The notes below the pieces were generated by a model. The model was not told the DNA's origin. It ran no database searches and saw only the letters and a program-made list of their open reading frames with translations. DNA of 34,994 bases from Actinomycetota bacterium (GTDB taxonomy: Bacteria > Actinomycetota > Acidimicrobiia > Acidimicrobiales > Ilumatobacteraceae): positions 1 through 34,994 of the forward strand of contig JAPLAA010000043.1 in NCBI GenBank assembly GCA_026393475.1, read 5' to 3'. Both the position numbers and the translations under genes were made by a program. Positions 16,443 through 23,250 of the stretch are shown one piece after another (within the stretch, counting starts at the first letter, position 1; each line of letters begins with the position of its first letter).

Positions 16443-18553
16443 GGCTCGTCCTCCTGGGTGGGCTGCTGATCCGTGGGCACCGATGGCGCCGATGGCGCCG
16501 ATGGCGCCGATGTCATCGATGTCACGGACGGTTCGGCGCGGTGCGTGAGCACCTGCGGTCGACTGACGGGCATCGTCCGGTGGGCCAGGTCGTACACGGC
16601 CGGGCCGTCGAGGGTCTCGTGCTCGAGCAACTCGAACACGATCCGGTCGAGCGCATCACGGTGCGCGGCGAGCACCACCCCGGCCTGCGTCTCGGCCTCG
16701 CGGACGAGCCGGGCCACCTCGAGATCGATGTGTCGTTGGGTGTCGTCGCCGAACGGGCGCGTGCTCACCTCCGGCCCGCCGGTGAGGAACAGGGCCCCGC
16801 CCGAGGGGTAACCCACCGGGCCGAGCTCGGGCGACAGCCCGTACTCGCGCACCATCTTCGTCGCGAGCGAGGTCGCGGTGGCCAGATCGTTCGCCGCGCC
16901 GGTGGAACCCTCGCCGAACACCATCCGCTCGGCCACCCGGCCGGCGAGCTGTACGGCGAGCGTGTCGCGCAGGTACGACTCGCTGTACAGGTGACGTTCG
17001 TGGAGCGGCAGCTGATGCGTCACACCGAGCGCCATACCGGCGGGCAGGATCGTCACCTTGTGGACGGGGTCGGCGTGGTCGCTGCACGCCGCCACGAGTG
17101 CGTGGCCGGCCTCGTGGACGGCGACGGCCCGGCGCTCCTCGGGCAGGAGCACGTTGGAGGCGTCGCGCTGGCCGATCAGGATGCGGTCGCGTGCGTCCTC
17201 GACGTCGGCCGGGGTGATCGTCGAGCGCCGCTCGCGAGCGGCCCGGATCGCGGCCTCGTTCGCGAGGTTCGCCAGGTCTGCACCGCTGAACCCGGGCGTG
17301 CCGCGGGCGACGGTGTCGAGGTCGATGTCGGGCGACAGCTGCTTGCCGCGGCAGTGCACGCGCAGGATGGCGACCCGATCGGACTGGTTGGGCAGCGGGA
17401 TCGTCACCTGCCGGTCGAAGCGCCCGGGCCGCAGGAGCGCTGCGTCGAGCACCTCGGGTCGGTTGGTCGCGGCGAGCACGATGATGCCGGCGGCCGGGTC
17501 GAAGCCGTCCATCTCCGACAGGAGCTGGTTGAGCGTCTGCTCGCGCTCGTCGTTGCTCACCATCGCACCGCTCTGGCGCCGCTGGCCGATGGCGTCGATC
17601 TCGTCGACGAAGATGATCGCCGGTGCCAGCTTCCGGGCTGCGGCGAACAGATCGCGGACCCGGGCGGCGCCGACGCCGACGAACATCTCGACGAACGACG
17701 AGCCGGTGACCGACAGGAACGGCACGCCCGCCTCGCCGGCGACCGCTCGGGCGAGCAGGGTCTTGCCGGTCCCCGGCGGTCCGGTCATGAGCACCCCTCG
17801 AGGCGCGACCGCGCCGGCTGCCGCGAACCGGGTGGGTTCGCGGAGGAACTCGATGATCTCGGCCACCTCCCGCTTCACCCCGTCGTACCCGGCGACGTCG
17901 GTGAAGGTGGTCGTCGGGTGCTCCGGGTCGGTGATCGTCACCTTCGACCGGCCCATCCCGAACGCGCTCGTCATGGCACCGCCGGCGCCACCGCCGCCCT
18001 TCGCGCGGCGAGCGATCCAGACCCACACACCGGCGAGTACGACGAAGGGCAACAACGCGAACAGCCAGCCCAGCAGCTGGGTGCCACCGGACGGGGTGTC
18101 GACCACCGCGGTCACCACGACGCCGTGCGCCTCGAGTCGGTCGAGCAGGGCATCGCCCGCGAGGCCGACCGGGACGGTGGTGGTGTACGGCTCGCCGGCC
18201 GTTTCGGTCGCGGCCTCGGTGCCTACGTCGACACCGGTCGCCACGAGTTCGCCCTCCACCGAGCCGTCGGTGTGGATCTCGGCCGTGGCGACGGCCCCGG
18301 CGTCGACCTGCTCGAGGAACGCCGAGTAGCTCAGCGCGGTGGCGTCGTCGCCCGACTCGATCTGGGTGAACAACACGAACAGCAGGACTGCGGTCACGAG
18401 CAACGACACCCAGTTCCTCCACCAGCGCGGCGCCGTCGCACCCGCCGAGGCACCGCCACGCGGAGTGCGGCGCGGGCCGGCACCCTGACCACCCGAACCG
18501 GCCGGGGGCGTCGGCGACCGGGGTCGATCCGGTGAGAGCGCAGGCCTGGTCAT
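16346..18553 (-). CDS. ftsH: ATP-dependent zinc metalloprotease FtsH
   Basis: A 735-aa membrane AAA+ protease that unfolds and degrades membrane and soluble proteins. Features in order: TM1 (about 48-65), extracytoplasmic domain (66-159), TM2 (160-181), Walker A GPPGTGKT (258-265), pore loop FVGV (291-294), Walker B IIFVDEID (313-320), SRH ending in RPGRFDRQ (375-382), zinc site HEAGH (480-484) and third ligand Asp556. The ATG at 18553 is supported by a CACGGT box and a GGTGGAG sequence just upstream; further extension would overlap the 121-aa gene. The C-terminus after about 655 is a disordered Ala/Pro/Ser/Thr-rich tail with an APS repeat and overlaps the acidic ORF. The usual tilS-hpt-ftsH-folE neighbours are absent, so this may be a second copy. 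Confidence 0.95.
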   Translation of the reverse strand: MTRPALSPDRPRSPTPPAGSGGQGAGPRRTPRGGASAGATAPRWWRNWVSLLVTAVLLFVLFTQIESGDDATALSYSAFLEQVDAGAVATAEIHTDGSVEGELVATGVDVGTEAATETAGEPYTTTVPVGLAGDALLDRLEAHGVVVTAVVDTPSGGTQLLGWLFALLPFVVLAGVWVWIARRAKGGGGAGGAMTSAFGMGRSKVTITDPEHPTTTFTDVAGYDGVKREVAEIIEFLREPTRFAAAGAVAPRGVLMTGPPGTGKTLLARAVAGEAGVPFLSVTGSSFVEMFVGVGAARVRDLFAAARKLAPAIIFVDEIDAIGQRRQSGAMVSNDEREQTLNQLLSEMDGFDPAAGIIVLAATNRPEVLDAALLRPGRFDRQVTIPLPNQSDRVAILRVHCRGKQLSPDIDLDTVARGTPGFSGADLANLANEAAIRAARERRSTITPADVEDARDRILIGQRDASNVLLPEERRAVAVHEAGHALVAACSDHADPVHKVTILPAGMALGVTHQLPLHERHLYSESYLRDTLAVQLAGRVAERMVFGEGSTGAANDLATATSLATKMVREYGLSPELGPVGYPSGGALFLTGGPEVSTRPFGDDTQRHIDLEVARLVREAETQAGVVLAAHRDALDRIVFELLEHETLDGPAVYDLAHRTMPVSRPQVLTHRAEPSVTSMTSAPSAPSAPSVPTDQQPTQEDEPCHSDTTVTSATTDRPAKAALTAPTSTTNSAG
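16450..16455 (-). promoter_or_regulatory. Strong Shine-Dalgarno site inside the ftsH tail
   Basis: AGGAGG on the minus strand ends 7 nt before ATG 16442. It is the best ribosome binding site I found in the window and decides the start of the 85-aa acidic ORF. Confidence 0.7.
16482..16508. repeat. 9-bp tandem repeat in the ftsH C-terminal tail
   Basis: Three perfect copies of GATGGCGCC (16482-16508) encode the APS repeat in the FtsH tail. The unit is a multiple of three, so the frame is kept. Confidence 0.85.
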
Positions 18554-18657
18554 GTCTCCACCGTGCCCCGGTGGTGCCCGCCCTGCCCAGGGGACAAGGT
18601 CCGGAGCTGGCCGGGACGCGGGCTCGGTGGGTGCCCCGCTGACGGTCGGACCGGCCG

Positions 18658-19023
18658 TCAGACGGGTGGGATGACGATCCAGCCGCGCCGTTCGAGCTCG
18701 GTGGCCAGCAGCTCGGCCGGCATCCCCCGCACCAGCTCGGCCCGCGACCGTCCGAGCGCATCCGTCTCGGCCGTCGCCTCGGCTTCGACCGCCGCGGCTC
18801 GGCCGATCACGGGTGGCGCCTCCGTGGGCTCGTTGCCGACGAGGCGGTCGATGAGGGCGGACGCCTCCTTCGAGGTGAACTTGCCGCCGGCCTGACGCTG
18901 GGTGAGCCCGAGCGCCTGGCGTGCGCTGCGGAAGTCGCCGTAGCCGGCCTTGTCGAGGAGCACCTTCAGGTAGGCGATCTGCTTGGGTGACGCCGGCGGA
19001 CCGGACTGCTGCCCGAAACTCAT
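18658..19023 (-). CDS. Conserved-looking 121-aa hypothetical protein
   Basis: A 121-aa soluble protein starting at ATG 19023. The N-terminal half, SPKQIAYLKVLLDKAGYG and onward through ALGLTQRQAGGKFTSKEASALIDRLVG, looks like a small helical domain of the kind found in single-strand nucleic-acid or phage-related actinobacterial proteins with a xxKQIxYLxxLL opening; this link is only a resemblance. The C-terminal part has a Glu/Ala helix (about 75-90) and ends ELLATELERRGWIVIPPV. Function unknown. It lies 104 bp upstream of ftsH on the same strand and is divergent from thrH over 51 bp. A CAGACT box is 6 nt before the ATG. Confidence 0.8.
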   Translation of the reverse strand: MSFGQQSGPPASPKQIAYLKVLLDKAGYGDFRSARQALGLTQRQAGGKFTSKEASALIDRLVGNEPTEAPPVIGRAAAVEAEATAETDALGRSRAELVRGMPAELLATELERRGWIVIPPV

Positions 19024-19074
19024 CGGGGGAGTCTGCCGAGCCCGGGTTTCGGGTCCACCCCGCCATCGGGAACA

Positions 19075-19716
19075 ATGTCGGCCGTGAGCACGCCCGACCC
19101 CCAGCAGGACGCACCCCAGCAGACCCTCGTCACCCTCGACCTCGAGGGGGTGCTCGTGCCCGAGATCTGGATCGCGGTCGCCGAGCGCACCGGCATCGAG
19201 GCGCTCCGGCGCACCACCCGCGACGAACCCGACTACGACGTGCTGATGAAGTACCGCCTGGCGATCCTCGCCGAGCACGGCCTGACGATGAGCACCATCG
19301 CCGACGTGATCGACGGCCTCGGACCGATGGAGGGCGCTCGCGACTTCCTCGATCGCCTCCGCGCCCGCACCCAGGTGGTGATCCTCTCCGACACCTTCGA
19401 GCAGTTCGGGGCGCCGCTGATGCGCCATCTGGGCATGCCCACGATCCTGTGTCACCAGCTGATCGTGCGCGACGACCGCATCGTCGACTACCGCCTGCGG
19501 ATGCCCGACCAGAAGCGTCACGCCGTGAATGCCTTCCGGGGCCTCAACTACCGCGTGGTGTCGGCCGGCGACTCCTACAACGACTCGGCGATGCTCGGCG
19601 CGGCGCACGCCGGCTTCTGGTTCCACGCCCCCGACTCGATCAAGGCCCAGTTCCCGCAGTTCCCCGCGACCGACACCTACGACGAGCTGTTCGACGCGAT
19701 CACCGACGCGCTGTGA
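19075..19716 (+). CDS. thrH: ThrH-type phosphoserine phosphatase / homoserine phosphotransferase
   Basis: A 213-aa HAD phosphatase that is clearly like Pseudomonas ThrH: LDLEGVLVPEIWIA near the N-terminus (nucleophile Asp22, Glu24), PDYDVLMKYRL (53-62), VVILSDTFEQF (101-111, Ser105), LCHQL, Lys147 and GDSYND (165-170). ThrH removes phosphate from phosphoserine and can pass it to homoserine, linking serine and threonine synthesis. The protein is about 20 residues longer at the N-terminus than Pseudomonas ThrH. GTG 19084, preceded at 7 nt by AACAAT, may be the real start instead of ATG 19075. The stop overlaps the next gene's GTG by 4 bp. Confidence 0.93.
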   Translation: MSAVSTPDPQQDAPQQTLVTLDLEGVLVPEIWIAVAERTGIEALRRTTRDEPDYDVLMKYRLAILAEHGLTMSTIADVIDGLGPMEGARDFLDRLRARTQVVILSDTFEQFGAPLMRHLGMPTILCHQLIVRDDRIVDYRLRMPDQKRHAVNAFRGLNYRVVSAGDSYNDSAMLGAAHAGFWFHAPDSIKAQFPQFPATDTYDELFDAITDAL

Positions 19717-21137
19717 GCCACACGCCGTTCGAGCTCTCCACCGAGCTCGCCGAGGCCATCCTCGCGAAGGTCGACGCCGTCGCGAAGGAGCACCACTGCC
19801 CGTCGATCTCGTGGGGCCTCTGGTGCGACGGCACGTTCATGGCGTCCGGGGCGACGGTCGAGCACGACGACGGCTTCCACCCGACGCCGTCGTCTGTGTA
19901 CCGGATCGCGTCGATGACCAAGAGCTTCACCGCGGCGACGGTGCTGTCGTTGCGCGACGAGGGCGTGCTCTCGCTCGACGATCCGATCGGCCGCCATGCA
20001 CCGGAGCTCGCCGGTCTGCGCGCCCCCACCGACGACGCCGCGCCGATCCGGATCCGGCACCTGCTGACGATGACCGCCGGCTTCGTCACCGACAACCCGT
20101 GGGGCGACCGTCACCTCGACATCGACGACGACGGCATGGATGCCATCGTGCGCGACGGTGTCGTGTTCTCCGGCCCGACCGGCAGCGCGTTCGACTACTC
20201 GAACCTCGGCTTCGGCCTGCTCGGCCGCGTCGTGAAACGCGCGACCGGGCGCCGCGTGCAGGACCTGATCACCGAGCGCTTCCTCGAACCGCTCGGGCTC
20301 GACCGCACCACCTGGCTGCAGCCCGAGCACGACGACTGGGCGCGTCCGTACCGCTGGCGCGACGGTGCCTGGGTCCCCGAGGGGAGCGAGCCGCTCGGCG
20401 ATGGCGAAATCGCACCGATGGGCGGGCTCTGGAGCACCGTCGACGACGTGCTGCGGTGGGTGACGTTCCTCTCGGAGGCGTTCCCCGCTCGCGACGGCGC
20501 CGACGACGGCCCGCTGTCGCGCACCTCGCGGCGGGAACTGCAGGAGATGCATCGCTTCACGAGCACGATGCCGTTGCCCGGCCGCACCGCGGTGAACGGG
20601 TACGGCTACGGCCTCCGGGTGCGCAACTGCAGCCGGATGGGCCGAGTGGTGGGGCACTCCGGCGGTCTCCCCGGCTTCGGCTCGCACATGCGCTGGGCCG
20701 TCGAGCGCGGCATCGCGATGGTGGCGCTGTCGAACGTCACGTACGCCCCGATGGCCGAGCTCACCCAGGACGTGTTCGAGCTGATCCTCGAACACGGCGC
20801 GTTCCCCACCCCGCTGCCGCTCGACGCGCCGCTGGTGCACGAGTACGCCGGCCGCCTGGTCGCGCTGCTCGGCGACTGGGACGACGCGGTGGCCGACGCC
20901 CTCTTCGCCGACAACGTCGGACCCGACGAGCCGTACGACCGGCTGCAGGCGCAGGCCGGACGGTGGCTGGCCGAGTGTGGCGGCTCGTTCGAGGTCGACC
21001 ACGTGGTCGCCACCACGGCCGCTGCGGGACGGATCTTCCTGCGCCGACCTGAGGGTGACCCGTTCGAGATCCAGTTCAAGCTCTCCCCCGCCGGCCCGCC
21101 GCGCATCCAGAAGTACGCCGAGATCGACGACACCTGA
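19713..21137 (+). CDS. Beta-lactamase-fold serine hydrolase (class C/esterase-like)
   Basis: A 474-aa penicillin-binding-protein-like hydrolase of the beta-lactamase family (PF00144). The catalytic set is SMTK (Ser67-Lys70), YSN (162-164) and HSG (315-317). Such proteins may be esterases, D-aminopeptidases or other hydrolases; real beta-lactamase activity is unlikely without a signal peptide, and none is present. The last 100 residues (about 370-474) form an extra domain not needed for the core fold. It begins at GTG 19713 in the GTGA overlap with thrH, so the two are co-translated. Why a ThrH phosphatase and a serine hydrolase are coupled is not clear. Confidence 0.9.
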   Translation: MSHTPFELSTELAEAILAKVDAVAKEHHCPSISWGLWCDGTFMASGATVEHDDGFHPTPSSVYRIASMTKSFTAATVLSLRDEGVLSLDDPIGRHAPELAGLRAPTDDAAPIRIRHLLTMTAGFVTDNPWGDRHLDIDDDGMDAIVRDGVVFSGPTGSAFDYSNLGFGLLGRVVKRATGRRVQDLITERFLEPLGLDRTTWLQPEHDDWARPYRWRDGAWVPEGSEPLGDGEIAPMGGLWSTVDDVLRWVTFLSEAFPARDGADDGPLSRTSRRELQEMHRFTSTMPLPGRTAVNGYGYGLRVRNCSRMGRVVGHSGGLPGFGSHMRWAVERGIAMVALSNVTYAPMAELTQDVFELILEHGAFPTPLPLDAPLVHEYAGRLVALLGDWDDAVADALFADNVGPDEPYDRLQAQAGRWLAECGGSFEVDHVVATTAAAGRIFLRRPEGDPFEIQFKLSPAGPPRIQKYAEIDDT

Positions 21138-21147
21138 CCCCTCTTGA

Positions 21148-21279
21148 TCAGGTCCCGCTCAGGTCCCGCTCAGGTCCCGCTCAGGTCCCGCTCAGGTCCC
21201 GCTCAGGTCCCGCTCAGGTCCCGCTCAGGTCCCGCTCAGGTCCCGCTCAGGTCCCGCTCAGGTCCCGCTCAGGTCCCGC
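21148..21279. repeat. Minisatellite of 12 perfect 11-bp units
   Basis: Twelve identical, head-to-tail copies of TCAGGTCCCGC fill the convergent gap between the hydrolase and cupin genes and run into the cupin 3' end. There are no spacers, so it is not CRISPR, and the unit has no self-complementary stem. On the minus strand every unit holds TGA; since 11 is not a multiple of 3, any frame that enters is stopped within three units. Perfect identity implies recent expansion and probable copy-number variation. Confidence 0.97.
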
Positions 21280-21828
21280 TGTCGCGAAGCCCTCGGGCAT
21301 CGCGGTCGTCTCGTCGTCGGGGACGCCGAGGCGTTCGATGTCGGCGGCCCGGGCCGGATGTGTGGCGAGCAGCACCGATCGCGAGCCGCCCTCGAAGCAG
21401 GTGCCGGTGAAGCCGGGCGCCATCGTGCAGCCGAACAGCGCCCAGTCGCCACCGGGCGCCAACTCCCCCGCCTGCCACGTGCCCGCCGGGACGACGAACT
21501 GCACGAGCTGGCCGGCGAGCGGGTCGCCGCCGAGCACGACCTCGTCGTCGGTGCCGTCGGGGTGCAGGAGCACCATCCTGATCGGTTGGCCGCCGTAGAA
21601 GTGCCAGACCTCGTCGAACGCGAGCCGGTGGAACAGCGATCGGCTGTCGGGTCCGGCGTCCGATCCGCTGTCGAAGCCGCGGCAGTACAGGCCGATCATC
21701 GCGGTGCCGACCGGGCCGCCGACCGCGGTGTCGGCCGTGCTCCGGTAGGTGCTCACGAACCACGTCGCCTCCACCGGCAGGGGTTCGAGGCCGAAGTGCT
21801 CCACCAGTCGTGCCACGGTCGGGTGCAT
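21247..21828 (-). CDS. Cupin_5 (DUF985) family protein
   Basis: A 193-aa cupin-fold protein. The opening VARLVEHFGLEPLPVEATWFVSTYR, described at residues about 5-29, the metal-site-like block FHRLAFDEVWHFYGG, then LLHPDG, LGGDPLAG, QFVVPAGTWQAG and GCTMAPGF are the hallmarks of the DUF985/cupin_5 family; enzymatic role not established. ATG 21828 is chosen over the upstream in-frame start at 21885 because TACGGT lies exactly 6 nt before it and the conserved domain starts there. The last nine residues, GPERDLSGT, are encoded by the 11-bp repeat array, and the stop is in its tenth unit (third as read by this gene). It is divergent from the PhzS-like gene by 71 bp. Confidence 0.88.
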   Translation of the reverse strand: MHPTVARLVEHFGLEPLPVEATWFVSTYRSTADTAVGGPVGTAMIGLYCRGFDSGSDAGPDSRSLFHRLAFDEVWHFYGGQPIRMVLLHPDGTDDEVVLGGDPLAGQLVQFVVPAGTWQAGELAPGGDWALFGCTMAPGFTGTCFEGGSRSVLLATHPARAADIERLGVPDDETTAMPEGFATAGPERDLSGT

Positions 21829-21834
21829 GCGCCG

Positions 21835-21840
21835 ACCGTA
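21835..21840 (-). promoter_or_regulatory. Likely -10 box of the cupin gene
   Basis: TACGGT on the minus strand ends 6 nt before ATG 21828, predicting a leaderless transcript and supporting this start. Confidence 0.5.
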
Positions 21841-21899
21841 CCGCCGACCCGCGCCGCGTGGACGATGCCCCCACCCGTCCGACATGCTCTGATAGCGGC

Positions 21900-23180
21900 A
21901 TGTCAGATGTGTCGGACGATCCGATCCTGGTCGTCGGCGCCGGCATCGGCGGTCTCGTGACCGCGCTGAGCCTGCACGACGCCGGCCACGCGGTGGAGAT
22001 CTTCGAGTCGGCCGACGAGGTGCGGCCGCTCGGCGTCGGGATCAACCTGCTCCCGCACGCGGTGCGCGAGCTCGATGCGCTCGGGCTGCTCGACCGGCTG
22101 CTCCCCGCTTCGGTGCAGCCGTCGACGCTCGCCTACTTCACCAAGCGCGGGGAACCGATCTGGGACGAGCCGCGAGGTCTCGCCGCCGGCTACCGCTGGC
22201 CACAGGTGTCGATCCACCGCGGCTCGCTGCAGCAGCACCTCCTGCAGGCAGTGCTCGAGCGCATCGGTGCCGACCACCTCCACACCGGCCATCACCTCGT
22301 CGATCTCGACAGCCACGACGACCATGCCATGGCGCACTTCGCGTCGCGGCGGGGCGGCACGGTCGAGCGGTCCGTGCGCGGCAGCATCGTCGTCGCCGCC
22401 GACGGCATCCACTCCGCGGCGAGGGCGAAGCGTTACCCGGACGAGGGCATGCCCCGATGGAACAGTGCGCTGCTGTGGCGCGGCCTGGCGACGGCACCGC
22501 CCGTGCTCGACGGTCGGACGATGATCTGGGCCGGGCATCCGCAGCAGAAGTTCATCGGGTACCCGGTCGCCGACCTGCCCGACGGTCGTCAGGCGTTCAA
22601 CTTCATCGCCGAGCTGCGCACCGACGACACGGTGCTGGCCGAGCGGGAGGACTGGAACCGACCGGGCGTGTTGGAGGAGTTCATCGGCCCGTTCGAGGGC
22701 TGGCGGTTCGACTGGCTCGACGTGCCCGCGCTCATCCGCTCGGCGTCGGGGACGTTCCGGTTCCCGATGGTCGACCGCGACCCGGTGGAGCGCTGGTCGT
22801 TCGGCCGCACCACCCTGCTCGGCGACTCGGCGCATCCGATGTACCCGATCGGCTCGAACGGTGCCTCCCAGGCGATCCTCGACGCCCGCGTGCTCACCGG
22901 GTGTCTGCGCGACATCGCCGACCCGGTCGCCGCGCTCGAGCGGTACGACGTCGAACGCCGACCGGCGACGGGCGCGATCGTGCTCGCCAACCGCGGGCTC
23001 GGGCCCGAGCTGCCGATGTCGCTCGTCGAGCAGCGTGCCCCCGACGGCTTCGCGTCGATCGGCGACGTGATCTCGCCCGAGGAGATCCTCGAGGTCACCG
23101 AGGGCTATCGACGCACGGCCGGCTTCGCCCTGGCGGCGCTGAGCGAGGGCCGCTCGCTCGCCGACCTGTCCTACGCCTGA
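21900..23180 (+). CDS. FAD-dependent monooxygenase, PhzS-like
   Basis: A 426-aa class A flavoprotein monooxygenase. It has GAGIGG (13-18), the DG motif AADGIHSAAR (Asp168-Gly169) and the GD motif LLGDSAHPMYPIGSNGASQAI with Gly308-Asp309. Many segments track Pseudomonas PhzS (5-methylphenazine-1-carboxylate monooxygenase): VRPLGVGINL, SIHRG.LQ, TMI, DWNR, FPMVDRDP and GSNGASQAILDAR. Such enzymes use NAD(P)H and oxygen to hydroxylate, sometimes with decarboxylation, an aromatic substrate. No phenazine synthesis genes are nearby, so a catabolic or detoxifying role is more likely, as inference. The ATG lacks a Shine-Dalgarno. The gene ends before a perfect 16-bp hairpin. Confidence 0.93.
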   Translation: MSDVSDDPILVVGAGIGGLVTALSLHDAGHAVEIFESADEVRPLGVGINLLPHAVRELDALGLLDRLLPASVQPSTLAYFTKRGEPIWDEPRGLAAGYRWPQVSIHRGSLQQHLLQAVLERIGADHLHTGHHLVDLDSHDDHAMAHFASRRGGTVERSVRGSIVVAADGIHSAARAKRYPDEGMPRWNSALLWRGLATAPPVLDGRTMIWAGHPQQKFIGYPVADLPDGRQAFNFIAELRTDDTVLAEREDWNRPGVLEEFIGPFEGWRFDWLDVPALIRSASGTFRFPMVDRDPVERWSFGRTTLLGDSAHPMYPIGSNGASQAILDARVLTGCLRDIADPVAALERYDVERRPATGAIVLANRGLGPELPMSLVEQRAPDGFASIGDVISPEEILEVTEGYRRTAGFALAALSEGRSLADLSYA

Positions 23181-23194
23181 TCACCGATGGTTCC

Positions 23195-23231
23195 GTGAGC
23201 CGGACCCGCAGCATCTGCGGGTCCGGCTCAC
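23195..23231. terminator. Perfect 16-bp bidirectional terminator hairpin
   Basis: GTGAGCCGGACCCGCA (23195-23210) pairs without mismatch with 23216-23231 around the 5-nt loop GCATC. It sits between the convergent monooxygenase and SGNH hydrolase genes and can serve both strands. Confidence 0.85.
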
Positions 23232-23250
23232 CGACGAGTGGTGACAGGGG

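Noticed and set aside
18554..19114. N-terminal extension of FtsH by 187 residues
   Set aside because: The extra sequence is low-complexity and overlaps the 121-aa gene in another frame. ATG 18553 is followed directly by a normal FtsH N-terminus.
19713..21137. Antibiotic-resistance beta-lactamase
   Set aside because: The SxxK/YxN/HSG set is shared with esterases and peptidases, there is no signal peptide, and the gene is coupled to thrH.
21148..21279. CRISPR array
   Set aside because: Units are 11 bp, directly adjacent and without spacers, and no cas genes are present.
21148..21279. Repeat array as an intrinsic terminator
   Set aside because: The unit contains no inverted complement and cannot form a stem with its neighbours; no T-run follows.
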